NCBI GenBank assembly: GCA_019930625.1
Contig: CP082844.1
Location: 2,914,001-2,978,000, forward strand
DNA length: 64,000 nucleotides
Direction: 5' to 3'
Origin: Nocardia asteroides
GTDB lineage: Bacteria > Actinomycetota > Actinomycetes > Mycobacteriales > Mycobacteriaceae
This document shows, in pieces, positions 47,817-56,620 of the stretch; within the stretch, counting starts at the first letter, position 1; each line of letters opens with the position of its first letter. Both the position numbers and the translations under genes were made by a program. The notes beneath the pieces were generated by a model. It worked only from the letters and a program-made list of their open reading frames with translations, was not told the origin of the DNA and searched no databases.

Positions 47817-49199
47817 TCAGCTACCGTCGCGGGTCCAGCGGAAACGCTCGCCAGGTGCGTCGTGCAGCACGACTTTCGGTGGGATGGGGAGTTCGTGAAA
47901 GGCGGATTCGTTCGAATCCATCTGGTAGCCGGCGGTATTCGGGTAGATCAGCAGATCGCCGATCTCGGCGGGGCGGGGTAGCGGCACCCGGCGCCAGCTG
48001 AGCATGTCGGAGTCCAGACAGGTGGCGGCGCCGACGCTGGTCGGCGTCACGGCGCCCGGCCGCGCGGGCCACAGCACCGGATCGGGCAGGTACTCGCTGT
48101 CGAACCACTGCTCCGAGAGACTGAGACTGGTGCCGTCGACGGTGAGCAGCCGGTAGGGCCGGCCGTGCGCGTGCCTGGTCTTGCTGCCCTGCACGCGGAA
48201 GACGGTGCAGCCCGCGTGCGCCAGCAGCGCGCGTCCCGGTTCGATCGCCAGGCGCACGGCGTTGTCGCGCAGCCGTCCGGCGAGATCTTCGTGCGCGAGG
48301 ATCTGCGCGAGCATGGCCGCGCCGGGTACCGGAAAGTGGTACGGGTAGTACGAGTCGAAGGACTTCCCGGAGTGGAACCACTGCCTGCCCACCCGTTCGG
48401 CGAACTCCAGCGCGGCCTCGGCCGGAACGTAGTCGACGCCGAAACCTCCGCCGATCGACACGGTGGTGGCCGGATGCCCGAGTGTGCGGGCGTGCAGGCA
48501 GCGGGCGATCAGCTCGCCCGCCAGTTCCGCGCGCGCCACCGCGTCGTAGCCGGACAGGTGGAAACTGAAGCCCTCCAGCCGGATCGAGTCGCGGCTGCCG
48601 CACACCGCCAGCGCGTCGTCGATTTCGCCGGATGTCATGCCGAACCGGCTGGCCGAGGCCGCGGGCAGCACTCGGATAAGCACGCGCGCGGGCGCCGCGG
48701 AGGAGGCCAGTGCGGCGAGCCGGTCGAGCTCGGCGGGATCGTCCACGGCGATCAGCGAACCGTGCCGGGCGGCCAGCCAGAGCAAATCGTCGGCCTTGGC
48801 CGGTCCGGTCACCATGAGCTCGTCACCGCGGACGCCCTGGGCCAGCGCGGCGGTCAGTTCGCCGACGCTGGCGACGTCCACGCCCACGCCGTGTTCCGCG
48901 CACGCCCGTGCGATGCACGCGGCCTTGTTCGCCTTCTTTCCGTAGTAGATCGCGCCGTGCACCCCGGCGTGCGTGAAAGCTGCATGGAACGCCTGGATGT
49001 TGTGTGCCACCCGCGCCGGATACATCACATGGAACGGGCCGCCCATCGCGAAAGCCAGGTCACCGAGCAGATCCGGATCGGTGAGCAGTCGGCGCTCCCA
49101 CGGATCGAGATGCGCGGGCATCGGCGCCGCGCTGATCGAATCGTGCGCGGCCGCATCCGATCCCGGTTCCACGACGGTACCCGTGTGTTCTAGGCCCAC
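47817..49199 (-). CDS. Y4yA/SbnH-like PLP-dependent decarboxylase (fold type III)
   Basis: A 460-aa alanine-racemase/DapDC-fold enzyme. The PLP lysine is in YYGKKANKAA (K89), the glycine loop is VSIGGGFGVDY, AIEPGRALLA follows, and the active-site Cys-x3-Asp is in TCLDSDML. It resembles Y4yA-family proteins and SbnH, which decarboxylates an intermediate in staphyloferrin B synthesis. The GTG start has GGAGGTG upstream. It is packed between SbnB-like (16 bp) and SbnA-like (34 bp) genes. Its substrate is unproven; diaminopropionate-derived or amino-acid carboxylates are likely. Confidence 0.83.
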   Translation of the reverse strand: MGLEHTGTVVEPGSDAAAHDSISAAPMPAHLDPWERRLLTDPDLLGDLAFAMGGPFHVMYPARVAHNIQAFHAAFTHAGVHGAIYYGKKANKAACIARACAEHGVGVDVASVGELTAALAQGVRGDELMVTGPAKADDLLWLAARHGSLIAVDDPAELDRLAALASSAAPARVLIRVLPAASASRFGMTSGEIDDALAVCGSRDSIRLEGFSFHLSGYDAVARAELAGELIARCLHARTLGHPATTVSIGGGFGVDYVPAEAALEFAERVGRQWFHSGKSFDSYYPYHFPVPGAAMLAQILAHEDLAGRLRDNAVRLAIEPGRALLAHAGCTVFRVQGSKTRHAHGRPYRLLTVDGTSLSLSEQWFDSEYLPDPVLWPARPGAVTPTSVGAATCLDSDMLSWRRVPLPRPAEIGDLLIYPNTAGYQMDSNESAFHELPIPPKVVLHDAPGERFRWTRDGS

Positions 49200-49215
49200 C
49201 GTGCACCTCCGTGCG

Positions 49216-50247
49216 CTAGTCCCACAGCGGCACCTCCGTGCCCCGGCCTTCCGCGATCGCCCGCTCGGCCAGCGCGTGGGCCACCGCGATGTCGGTCAGC
49301 ACCAGGCCGCTGTTGTAGACGAAGACTCGCTCGTCGTCCGAGCGCCGCGCGACCGCCCGACGACTCAGGATCTGCGGCAGTTCGGCGTCGACCGGACGCA
49401 GCGTGCCGTCGGGGCCCACCATGTCGGTGCCGGTCAGCGCCATCTGCTCGGCGCTGGTCGCGATCACCCGGTCGGCATCGCTCAGCGTGGACGGCGCGAG
49501 TCCGTAACCGACCAGCACGGCCACCGAACCCGGTGCCAGATCCTCGGATTCGAGCGCGACCTCGGTGGCGGGACCCGCGGTTGCCAGCACGACATCGGCG
49601 GTCGCCGCCGCCGCGCGGGGATCGGTCACGGTCTCGAGCAGCGCGTGCGGATGGTGCTCGGCGAGCCCGCGGTGCACGGCCGCCAGCCCCTCGGGGTGCG
49701 TCCCGTAGACCATCAGCTTGCGCAGCTGCGGATTCGCGGCGAGCAGATGCGGAAGGGCGTTGCGGCCCTGGGTTCCGGTGCCGATCAGCAGCACGCTCTC
49801 CGCGCCGCGCCGGATGGTCTCGCGCACCAGCAGGGCCGACACCGCGGGCGTGCGCAGCGCGCCGACACGCGCGCAGTCCATCATCGCGATCGGCGCGCCG
49901 GTGCTGTCGTCGTAGAGCGTGATGGTCGTGTAGTACCGCTTCGTGCTGCGATCGTGGCCGGGGTCGAACTTGTAGGAGGTCTTCATCGCGACCACGCGCC
50001 TGCGGCCGTCGCGGCCGAGCATGGCGTAGGCGACCGACCAGCCGTCCGGGTTCGCGACGCTGAGCTTGCGCGGGTTGTCCGAATCACCGGCGGCGAACGC
50101 CAGATACGCCTCTTCCACCGCGCGCACCACCGCGGCCGGCGTGATCGGCACGTCGGCGAGGTCGCTGCGGCTCAACACCCGCAGGGGTGTGCTTCGGTCA
50201 CGCGTGCTCAAAGGGTCCTCGATCATGTCGTACCGCATCCCGCTCAT
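49216..50247 (-). CDS. SbnB-like ornithine cyclodeaminase-family dehydrogenase
   Basis: Up to 343 aa; ATG 50226 (MIEDPLSTRD) is an equally plausible start. Ornithine cyclodeaminase/mu-crystallin fold: GDSDNPRKLSVANPDGW, TSYKFDPGHDRSTKRYYTTI, the NAD-binding LLIGTGTQGRNALPHLL and VNPYxxL-like end. The KFDPGHD and TKRYYT details resemble SbnB, which oxidatively splits the SbnA product to L-2,3-diaminopropionate and 2-oxoglutarate. It overlaps the end of the hydroxylase gene by 29-50 bp depending on start, indicating coupling. Confidence 0.83.
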   Translation of the reverse strand: MSGMRYDMIEDPLSTRDRSTPLRVLSRSDLADVPITPAAVVRAVEEAYLAFAAGDSDNPRKLSVANPDGWSVAYAMLGRDGRRRVVAMKTSYKFDPGHDRSTKRYYTTITLYDDSTGAPIAMMDCARVGALRTPAVSALLVRETIRRGAESVLLIGTGTQGRNALPHLLAANPQLRKLMVYGTHPEGLAAVHRGLAEHHPHALLETVTDPRAAAATADVVLATAGPATEVALESEDLAPGSVAVLVGYGLAPSTLSDADRVIATSAEQMALTGTDMVGPDGTLRPVDAELPQILSRRAVARRSDDERVFVYNSGLVLTDIAVAHALAERAIAEGRGTEVPLWD

Positions 50248-51355
50248 CAGTGCCGCTCTCGACCGGCGAAGTGAGCGCCGCTCGGAACGGGGCTACGATT
50301 TGTTGCCCGTAGCCATTCTCATCCGCTTCCCCGGTCCGCCGCCGTCGTTCCGGAAGCCGGATGTTCACTCGCTTGAGCCACCGGTCGGTGCCGTCGTACC
50401 GTGCGGTGAACGGCACCCGGCCGTGCACGGCCACGTCGTTGTCCACCAGCAACAGCTCGCCGGGCTCGAGCGCGGCGGTCACGCAGACGCGTTCGAGTTC
50501 CGCGGTGAGCTGCTCGTAGGCAGCGCGGAATTCGGGATCGGCTTCCGCGAGCGGGGTGTACGCGGGGTCGTAACGCAGCGTCTGCTGGTCGGGTCCGCCC
50601 GCGCTCCACAGCGTCGGAATCGGCGCTGCGCAATACATTTCGTGGCCGTCACCGTAGGAGACGTCCGGCAGGATCGGCAGCGTGGGCGTGCTGAGCACGG
50701 CACGCTGCTCGGTGGACAGTTCGATCCGGCGCACCGACGAGACGGTGGTGCCGACCAGGTCCGGATTGCGCAGGCAGCCGAGCATCAGCAGGTGCGCGCG
50801 CCGCGGATGGAAGGCGTCCTCGGTGTGCGGGCTCAGCAGTACTCTGCTGCTGGCGCCGGACTGTTCGTGCTCGTGACCGGCCGCGGGGACGATGTTGTTG
50901 ACCAACCGCCCGTCCTGCTGTCCCTGCCAGCCGAACGGCTCGCCCGCGCTGCGCGCGAGCAGCAGCATGACCAGGTCGAGTTCGAACGAGTGTGCGCGCA
51001 GCGCCGGATCACCGCTCCAGCGCGCCGCCTCGCGCCAGCTCGGCGGCGTCGGCCCGAATTCGTTGTCCGACAGCGGAAGACGGCCGACGATGGCGGCTCC
51101 CGCCGCTGTGGCGGGCGGCCGCACGGCGTGACGCAGCTCGGCCGGGAGCTGCGCGGCGCCGGCATCGATCCGTTCGATCAGCGCCGGGTCCGCGAGCGTG
51201 CGCGCGGCGGCGGCCGGATCGGTGAGGGCGAGGTCGAGTGTGGCGGAGATCTCTCTGGCGAGTTCGCGCACCGCCCGGCCCGCCTCAGCGGAAAACTCGC
51301 GTCGTTCGAGATCTTGTTGGTGAAGCGTCTTACGTTCGGAGAGAACGCTTTCCAC
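50198..51355 (-). CDS. Fe(II)/2-oxoglutarate amino-acid beta-hydroxylase (VioC/AsnO-like)
   Basis: A 385-aa clavaminate-synthase-like oxygenase. Iron ligands are His177 and Glu179 in SPHTEDAFHPRR (the H-x-E form of arginine/asparagine hydroxylases) and His311 in VDNDVAVHGRVPF; Arg325 or Arg329 in DRWLKRVNIR should bind 2-oxoglutarate. GCLRN after the first motif is also typical. These enzymes beta-hydroxylate free or carrier-bound amino acids, giving iron-binding hydroxy groups in several metallophores. It is the first gene of the minus-strand operon, 76 bp downstream of an IdeR-type box. The substrate is not certain. Confidence 0.85.
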   Translation of the reverse strand: MESVLSERKTLHQQDLERREFSAEAGRAVRELAREISATLDLALTDPAAAARTLADPALIERIDAGAAQLPAELRHAVRPPATAAGAAIVGRLPLSDNEFGPTPPSWREAARWSGDPALRAHSFELDLVMLLLARSAGEPFGWQGQQDGRLVNNIVPAAGHEHEQSGASSRVLLSPHTEDAFHPRRAHLLMLGCLRNPDLVGTTVSSVRRIELSTEQRAVLSTPTLPILPDVSYGDGHEMYCAAPIPTLWSAGGPDQQTLRYDPAYTPLAEADPEFRAAYEQLTAELERVCVTAALEPGELLLVDNDVAVHGRVPFTARYDGTDRWLKRVNIRLPERRRRTGEADENGYGQQIVAPFRAALTSPVESGTDERDAVRHDRGPFEHA

Positions 51356-51430
51356 CGGAGGTCCCTTCTTCGCATCGGTTCGAAAAGCAGGGTGAACGAT
51401 TAGTATGCGAAGGTAGCCCTTCCCATGGAG

Positions 51431-51449
51431 TGAAGCAAGGCTTACCTAA
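51431..51449 (-). promoter_or_regulatory. IdeR/DtxR iron box for the biosynthesis operon
   Basis: The minus strand reads TTAGGTAAGCCTTGCTTCA, 16 of 19 matches to TWAGGTWAGSCTWACCTWA. The first half-site (TTAGGTAAGCCT) is perfect. It lies 76 bp before the hydroxylase start. Confidence 0.7.
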
Positions 51450-51601
51450 GCGCGTCGGCGAAAAAATAGCCGAATCGCATAACTTGGGTTGCGACTCGGG
51501 TGGTCGTCTACGGGTGCGCCGGGGCTTGTTTCGATGAGTTTGCGGGCGGTACGCCCCAGTGCTGCCGTTTTGGTGCCGCTATCGGCGAGTCGCGCAACCC
51601 A

Positions 51602-51620
51602 TTAGGCTAGCCTGTCCTGA
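51602..51620 (+). promoter_or_regulatory. IdeR/DtxR iron box for the uptake operon
   Basis: TTAGGCTAGCCTGTCCTGA matches the consensus at 15 of 19 positions and contains the perfect palindrome AGGCTAGCCT. It lies 56 bp before the binding-protein ATG. Confidence 0.62.
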
Positions 51621-51676
51621 TCAATACACTGAGTGCGGGTACCGCCGTGGGTTCGGTTCAGGAAGAGGGCAGCGCA

Positions 51677-53194
51677 ATGGTTTTGAATCGACGGCAACTG
51701 CTGGGGTCTGGTCTCGGCGTCGGGGCGCTACTGCTGGTAGCCGCATGTTCCGACGGCACGAACCCCTCCGGGCCCGCGCGGCGCGGCGGCACGCTGCGCG
51801 TCGGCGCGCTCGGCACCGCGGCCCGCATCGAACGCGATCCGCACGCCAACCTCAGCAACGACAGCGACTTCCTGGTCACCTCGCTGGTCTACGACGCCCT
51901 CACCGTGCCGGGCGGAAACCCGAATATCGCTGCGCGCCTGGCCACGCGCTGGGAGCCGGACGCCGATCGGCGGCGGTGGAGCTTCACGCTGGCCGAGAAC
52001 GCGACATTCCACGACGGGTCTCCGGTGACGTCCGAGGACGTCGTGTGGTCGCTGCGCAGACTGCGCACGGTCGGCGGCGCCTCGAAGATGCCGGTGGCCG
52101 TGGAGGACATCACCGCAGACGGGCCGAACCGGGTGATCCTCACGGTGCCCGCGCCGAATACCCAACTGCCGCTACTGGTCCGGTTGATGACCTTCACGGT
52201 CAAGAAGGACACCACGGACTTCACCGAGGCGATCGGCAGCGGACCGTTCCGGTTGGAGTCCTACCACGGCGGCAACGCCCGGCTGGTGCGCAACGACCGG
52301 TGGCACGGCACACCGCCGCTGCTGGACGCGATCGAGGTCACCATGTTCGAAAGCGTCACCGCGCTGGGCAACGCGGTGCTCGGCGGGCAGATCGACTTCG
52401 CCTCCAACGTCGGCGCCATCGCCGGACGCACCGCCGAGGGACGCGGCGACCTGACGGTCGTTCGCCGCCCGAACGACACGATGCTCGGCGTGGCCATGCG
52501 AACCTCCGACGGTCCGTTCTCCGACGCGCGGGTACGCACCGCGCTGCGGCTGGGCGTCGACCGCAAAGCCCTGGTGAACCAGGTGCATTCGGGCTACGGG
52601 TCGGTGGCCAACGACATCCTCGGCACCGGCGACCCGCTCTACGACACCTCCATCGCCCAGCACACCCGCGACGTGGACCGCGCGAAGGCGCTGCTGCGCG
52701 AAGCGAATTTCGACACCGGCCGCAGCTATCCGCTCGTCACCAAGGCGGAGGCCCCCGGCGAGGTCGAGTCGGCGAAGGTCATCGCCACCCAGCTCGCCGA
52801 CATCGGCGTCCGGCTCGAGGTGGTCACCCAGGAGCCCAACGCCTTCTACGACCAGACCTGGCTGAAGGCGCCGCTGTACACGGTCTCCTGGGGCACCAAC
52901 GACTCCACGCTCTTCTTCGCCAGCAATCTGCTCTCCAGCGGCTCCAACCGCAACGAAACGGCCTTCAAGGACGCGGCTTTCGACGCCGCCACCGCCAAGG
53001 CTTCCGCCGCGCGCAGCGATTCGGAGTACCAGCAGGCCGCCCAGGAAGTGCAGCGCATCCAGTACGAGCGTGGCGGCTACCTGGTCTGGGGTATGGCCGA
53101 CGGCATCGATATCGCCTCCTCCCGGGTGCGCGAACTGCCCACCCTCGGCGGGTTCGCCCGGGTTCAGTTGGAAAGGGCTTGGCTGGCCGAGTGA
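51677..53194 (+). CDS. Opp/Nik-type substrate-binding lipoprotein
   Basis: A 505-aa SBP family 5 protein. The start ATG 51677 (MVLNRRQLLGSG) has GAGGG 7 nt upstream. It has a twin-arginine-like lead and lipobox VAAC, so it is exported and lipid-anchored at the outer face of the membrane. Family marks: RIERDPHANLSNDSDFLVTSLVYDAL, FHDGSPVTSEDVVWSLRRL and VRTALRLGVDRKALV. Family members bind peptides, nickel, or metal-opine complexes such as staphylopine. Its iron box and divergence from the biosynthesis genes suggest a metallophore ligand. Downstream permease genes overlap by 4 bp. Confidence 0.87.
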   Translation: MVLNRRQLLGSGLGVGALLLVAACSDGTNPSGPARRGGTLRVGALGTAARIERDPHANLSNDSDFLVTSLVYDALTVPGGNPNIAARLATRWEPDADRRRWSFTLAENATFHDGSPVTSEDVVWSLRRLRTVGGASKMPVAVEDITADGPNRVILTVPAPNTQLPLLVRLMTFTVKKDTTDFTEAIGSGPFRLESYHGGNARLVRNDRWHGTPPLLDAIEVTMFESVTALGNAVLGGQIDFASNVGAIAGRTAEGRGDLTVVRRPNDTMLGVAMRTSDGPFSDARVRTALRLGVDRKALVNQVHSGYGSVANDILGTGDPLYDTSIAQHTRDVDRAKALLREANFDTGRSYPLVTKAEAPGEVESAKVIATQLADIGVRLEVVTQEPNAFYDQTWLKAPLYTVSWGTNDSTLFFASNLLSSGSNRNETAFKDAAFDAATAKASAARSDSEYQQAAQEVQRIQYERGGYLVWGMADGIDIASSRVRELPTLGGFARVQLERAWLAE

Positions 53195-54120
53195 TCTCCT
53201 TCGCGCGACTCCTCTTGCGGCGCGTCATCCTGCTGGTGACGCTGCTGGCGTGCGTCTTCGTGGCGGTGGATCTGCTGCCGGGGAATACCGCCCGTGCCGT
53301 CCTCGGCCGGGAGGCCACGCCGGAGCAGATCGCGGCCAAAGAACACGAACTCGGCCTGGACCGCCCGCTGGCGATCCGGTTCCGGGACTGGATATCGGGT
53401 GTGGCGACCGGTGATTTCGGGCGTACCGCGCGCGGGCGGTCGGTCAACGACCTGCTCGTCGACAAGTTCCCGCCGACGCTGCTGCTCGGCGGACTCGCCC
53501 TGGCGCTGACCGTGCTCGCCTCCCTCGCGCTGGGCGCGTGGTGGGCGACCCGCCCGGGCAGTGCGGCGGCACGCGTATTGCAGCCGGCGACGACCACGGC
53601 GGTGGCGGTCCCGGAGTTCGTGATCTCGACGGTGCTGATCCTGATCTTCGCGCTGGCGCTCGGCTGGCTGCCCGCCGTCACCATCACCGACCGGTCCGGA
53701 TTCCCGGCCGGGCCGCAGATGCTGGTGCTGCCGGTGCTCGCGCTCGCGTTGCCGCAGATCGGGTGGAACACCAGGGTGGTGCGCGCCGCCCTTTCCGACG
53801 CGGCGCTCGCGCCGCACGTGGAAAGCGCGGTGCTGGACGGACTTTCGACGCGGGTCGTACTCACTCGGCACGTGCTGCCCTTCGCGTTGCCGACGATCGT
53901 CGCCAGCTTCGCCACCACGGTGGGGATGGTGCTCGGCGGCGCCCTGGTGGTGGAGACCATCTTCAACTACCCCGGTCTCGGTGCGGTCCTGGCCGGTTCG
54001 GTGGCCGACCGTGACACCTCGGTGGTCGCCGCGGTGGTCGCGCTGTCCGGAGTGGTGATCATGGTCATGCTGGCCGCCGCCGACGGCATCCGTACCTGGT
54101 CGTTGCGGGGGCGGCGATGA
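53191..54120 (+). CDS. ABC importer permease (DppB/OppB type)
   Basis: A 309-aa inner-membrane permease. GTG 53191 overlaps the binding-protein stop (GTGA). The N-terminus LLLRRVILLVTLLACVFVAVD, then LPGNTARAVLG, GDFGRTARGRSV and a six-helix core with the cytoplasmic coupling motif (AHxxSAVLDGLSTRVVLTRHVLP) identify the first subunit of a family 5 importer. It overlaps the next permease by ATGA. Confidence 0.88.
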   Translation: MISFARLLLRRVILLVTLLACVFVAVDLLPGNTARAVLGREATPEQIAAKEHELGLDRPLAIRFRDWISGVATGDFGRTARGRSVNDLLVDKFPPTLLLGGLALALTVLASLALGAWWATRPGSAAARVLQPATTTAVAVPEFVISTVLILIFALALGWLPAVTITDRSGFPAGPQMLVLPVLALALPQIGWNTRVVRAALSDAALAPHVESAVLDGLSTRVVLTRHVLPFALPTIVASFATTVGMVLGGALVVETIFNYPGLGAVLAGSVADRDTSVVAAVVALSGVVIMVMLAAADGIRTWSLRGRR

Positions 54121-54965
54121 CCGTTTCCAGGGCGGTGCGCAGAACAAGGGCGACAGGCGCAGAGCGTCGGCGGGCGAAGCGCGGGCTGGGCCTGCTGACC
54201 GTCGCGCCCGCGCTGGTGGTCACCATGCTGTCGGTGCTCGGGCCGACACTGGCACCACACGCCGCGCAGGAGGCGGTCGGCATACCGTTCGGTGATCCCG
54301 GCGACGGCGCGGTGCTCGGCACCGACCGGCTCGGCCGGGATGTGCTCAGCCAAGTGCTCTACGGCGGTTGGGGATTGCTGTTGCTGTCGGCTGTCATCGC
54401 GGTGGCGGTCACCGGTCTGTCGTGTGTGCTCGGCGCGGTCGCCGCCCTGCGTCCGCGCATCGGCGCGATGATCGAGCTGGGCACCGACTTGTTCATCCTG
54501 ATCCCGGCGGTGCTGGGCATCCTGCTGGTACTGACTTCCTGGCCGGACGCGGGCAGCGTCGGACTCATCGTGGTGGCGCTGCTGTTCGGCGTGCCGTACT
54601 GCGCACGGATCTTCGCGGCGGCGGCCGCGGGGGTCGCGGCGTCCGGGTTCGTGGAGAGCGCGCTGGCCGCGGGCGAGCCGCTGCGGCATCTGGTCTTCCG
54701 GGAGGTGATCCCGAACATGCGCGAAGTCCTGACCACCCAGCTCGGGCTGCGTTTCGTGGCCGCGGTCTACCTCGTGAGCACGGCGTCCTTCCTGCAACTG
54801 CCCACCACGCTCGGTGCGAGCAACTGGGCGGTCATGGTGCGCGAGAACGCCTCCGGCATGCTGCTCAATCCCTGGGCCGTGCTGGCCCCGAGTCTTGCGA
54901 TCGCGATCGTCGCGGTGAGTGTGAACCTGGCGGTGACGGCGTTCGGACGAGGGGTGCGGGAATGA
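54117..54965 (+). CDS. ABC importer permease (DppC/OppC type)
   Basis: A 282-aa inner-membrane permease with a basic N-terminal tail, six predicted helices, the family mark DRLGRDVLSQVLYGG near residue 65, and coupling motif SALAAGEPLRHLVFREVIPN. It pairs with the upstream permease to form the channel. Overlaps of 4 bp with both neighbours (ATGA) indicate one operon. Confidence 0.88.
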   Translation: MTVSRAVRRTRATGAERRRAKRGLGLLTVAPALVVTMLSVLGPTLAPHAAQEAVGIPFGDPGDGAVLGTDRLGRDVLSQVLYGGWGLLLLSAVIAVAVTGLSCVLGAVAALRPRIGAMIELGTDLFILIPAVLGILLVLTSWPDAGSVGLIVVALLFGVPYCARIFAAAAAGVAASGFVESALAAGEPLRHLVFREVIPNMREVLTTQLGLRFVAAVYLVSTASFLQLPTTLGASNWAVMVRENASGMLLNPWAVLAPSLAIAIVAVSVNLAVTAFGRGVRE

Positions 54966-56524
54966 ACGACGACATTCCGGTGCACGACCTCGTCGCGGTC
55001 GAGAACCTGACCGTGCTCGCCGCGGACGGGCGGGAGCTGGCCGGTCCGGCGACCTTCCGGATACCGGCGGGCACGGTCACCGCGCTCACCGGTCCGTCCG
55101 GGTCCGGCAAGACCACGGTGATGCGCGCCCTGCTCGGACAACTGCCCTCCGCCGCGGCGCGGACGACCGGTTCGGCGTCGGTCGCCGGGCACGACGTGTT
55201 CGCGCTGAATCGCGACGCGCTGCGTCGTTTCCGGCGCAGGCACATCGCCTACGTGGGACAGGATCCGGGATCGGCGTTGAACCCACTGCTGCGCGTGCGC
55301 GCCCTGTTGCGCGAAGTGGCTCCGGACGCGTCCAAGTCCACCCTCACCGATACGCTGGCGCTGGTCGGCCTGTCGCCGGACTACCTGCACCGCCGCCCCG
55401 GGGAACTCTCCGGCGGTCAGCAGCGCCGCGTCGCCCTCGCCAGGGCGCTGATCCGCCGGACCGGCGTGCTGGTGCTCGACGAGCCGCTCGCCGGGCTGCA
55501 CGGCGCCCTGCGCACCGACATCGCCGGACAACTCGCCGCACTGGCTCGGGAGCGGTCTACGGCGATCCTGCTGTCCGGGCACGACACCGCCCTCGTGCAC
55601 TCGATCGCCGACGACGTCGTCGAACTCGGGGACGGTCTCCCGGCGTCATCGCCGATCGGTCCGGGCTCGGCGTCACGAACCGCCGTCTCCGCAGCGGTTT
55701 CCGATGCCGAATCAGGGCCGCGTGCGTCCGCGGCGGTTCGCGACGAGCCGAACGGCCGCGAGCGTTCACCTGCTACCGCGACGGACGATCGAGATGTCCT
55801 GCGCGCACGGGGAATCACCGCGTCCATCGACGGCCATCAGGTGCTTGCCGATATCGACCTCGCGCTCGGCGCGGGTTCGGCGCTCGCGGTGGTGGGCGCG
55901 TCGGGCGCGGGCAAGACCACGCTGGCGCGCGTCATCGCGGGTCTGCACGATCGCGCGAGCGGGTCGCTCACCCTGCGGGGCGAGCCGGTCACGGTCGGGC
56001 GGGGACGGCGTATCCGCTACGGCGCGGGCGGCATTCAGCTGGTCACCCAGAACCCCAGATCCGCGCTCAACCCGCGCCGCACGGTCGCGCAAACGCTGGG
56101 CCGCCCGCTACGGCGAATCGGCCGCGTCCCGCGCCGCGATCTCGCGCGGCGGATCACCGAGCTCCTCGCCGCGGTGGAGCTGTCCGCCGACATGGCCGCC
56201 CGCTACCCGCACGAGCTGTCCGGCGGCCAACGCCAACGGGTGGCGCTGGCCCGAGCGTTGGCCGCCGACCCCGCCGTGCTCCTGTGCGACGAGATCACCT
56301 CGGCCCTCGATCACGCCACCGCGGCAGCGATCATGGCACTTCTGGACCGGATCCGGGCCGAGCACGACACCGCCCTGCTGATCATCACCCACGACATGGC
56401 GTTGGTCGCCGAATATTGCCCGAGGCTGCTCGTCCTCGATCACGGACGCATCGTCGAATCCGGCCACACCGGAACCGTTCTCGCCGCACCCGCGCACAAC
56501 GCGACCAGTGAGCTGCTGGTCTGA
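54962..56524 (+). CDS. Double ABC ATPase (DppD-DppF fusion type)
   Basis: A 520-aa protein with two nucleotide-binding domains in one chain. Walker A GPSGSGKTT (about residues 41-49) and GASGAGKTT (about 315); signatures ELSGGQQRR and ELSGGQRQR; Walker B VLVLDEPLAG and VLLCDEITSALD; switch His in SGHDTAL and ITHDMAL. A ~60-residue Ser/Ala/Arg-rich linker joins them. It powers the family 5 importer encoded just upstream. In many family 5 importers these are two separate genes. Last gene of the iron-box operon. Confidence 0.9.
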   Translation: MNDDIPVHDLVAVENLTVLAADGRELAGPATFRIPAGTVTALTGPSGSGKTTVMRALLGQLPSAAARTTGSASVAGHDVFALNRDALRRFRRRHIAYVGQDPGSALNPLLRVRALLREVAPDASKSTLTDTLALVGLSPDYLHRRPGELSGGQQRRVALARALIRRTGVLVLDEPLAGLHGALRTDIAGQLAALARERSTAILLSGHDTALVHSIADDVVELGDGLPASSPIGPGSASRTAVSAAVSDAESGPRASAAVRDEPNGRERSPATATDDRDVLRARGITASIDGHQVLADIDLALGAGSALAVVGASGAGKTTLARVIAGLHDRASGSLTLRGEPVTVGRGRRIRYGAGGIQLVTQNPRSALNPRRTVAQTLGRPLRRIGRVPRRDLARRITELLAAVELSADMAARYPHELSGGQRQRVALARALAADPAVLLCDEITSALDHATAAAIMALLDRIRAEHDTALLIITHDMALVAEYCPRLLVLDHGRIVESGHTGTVLAAPAHNATSELLV

Positions 56525-56620
56525 CCCGGGCCCCGCCGCCGCGGGGACAGTCATGCGCGCACCCGACACGCAGTGGACTCGATCACCGGCTTGCCGTGGG
56601 CACTCGCCGTCATCTGGATC

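Larger units (their letters stand above)
51356..51676. promoter_or_regulatory. Divergent iron-regulated promoter region
   Basis: 321 bp between the biosynthesis and uptake operons. It contains two IdeR-type boxes, one near each gene, separated by about 150 bp. The middle (51450-51600) has AT-richer patches but no ORF that I can support. Confidence 0.6.

Noticed and set aside
51559..54120. An 853-codon open frame on the plus strand covering the binding lipoprotein and a permease
   Set aside because: Only the part from 53191 gives a real permease; the upstream part is an Arg-rich out-of-frame reading of the binding-protein gene, which has a lipobox and family motifs in its own frame.
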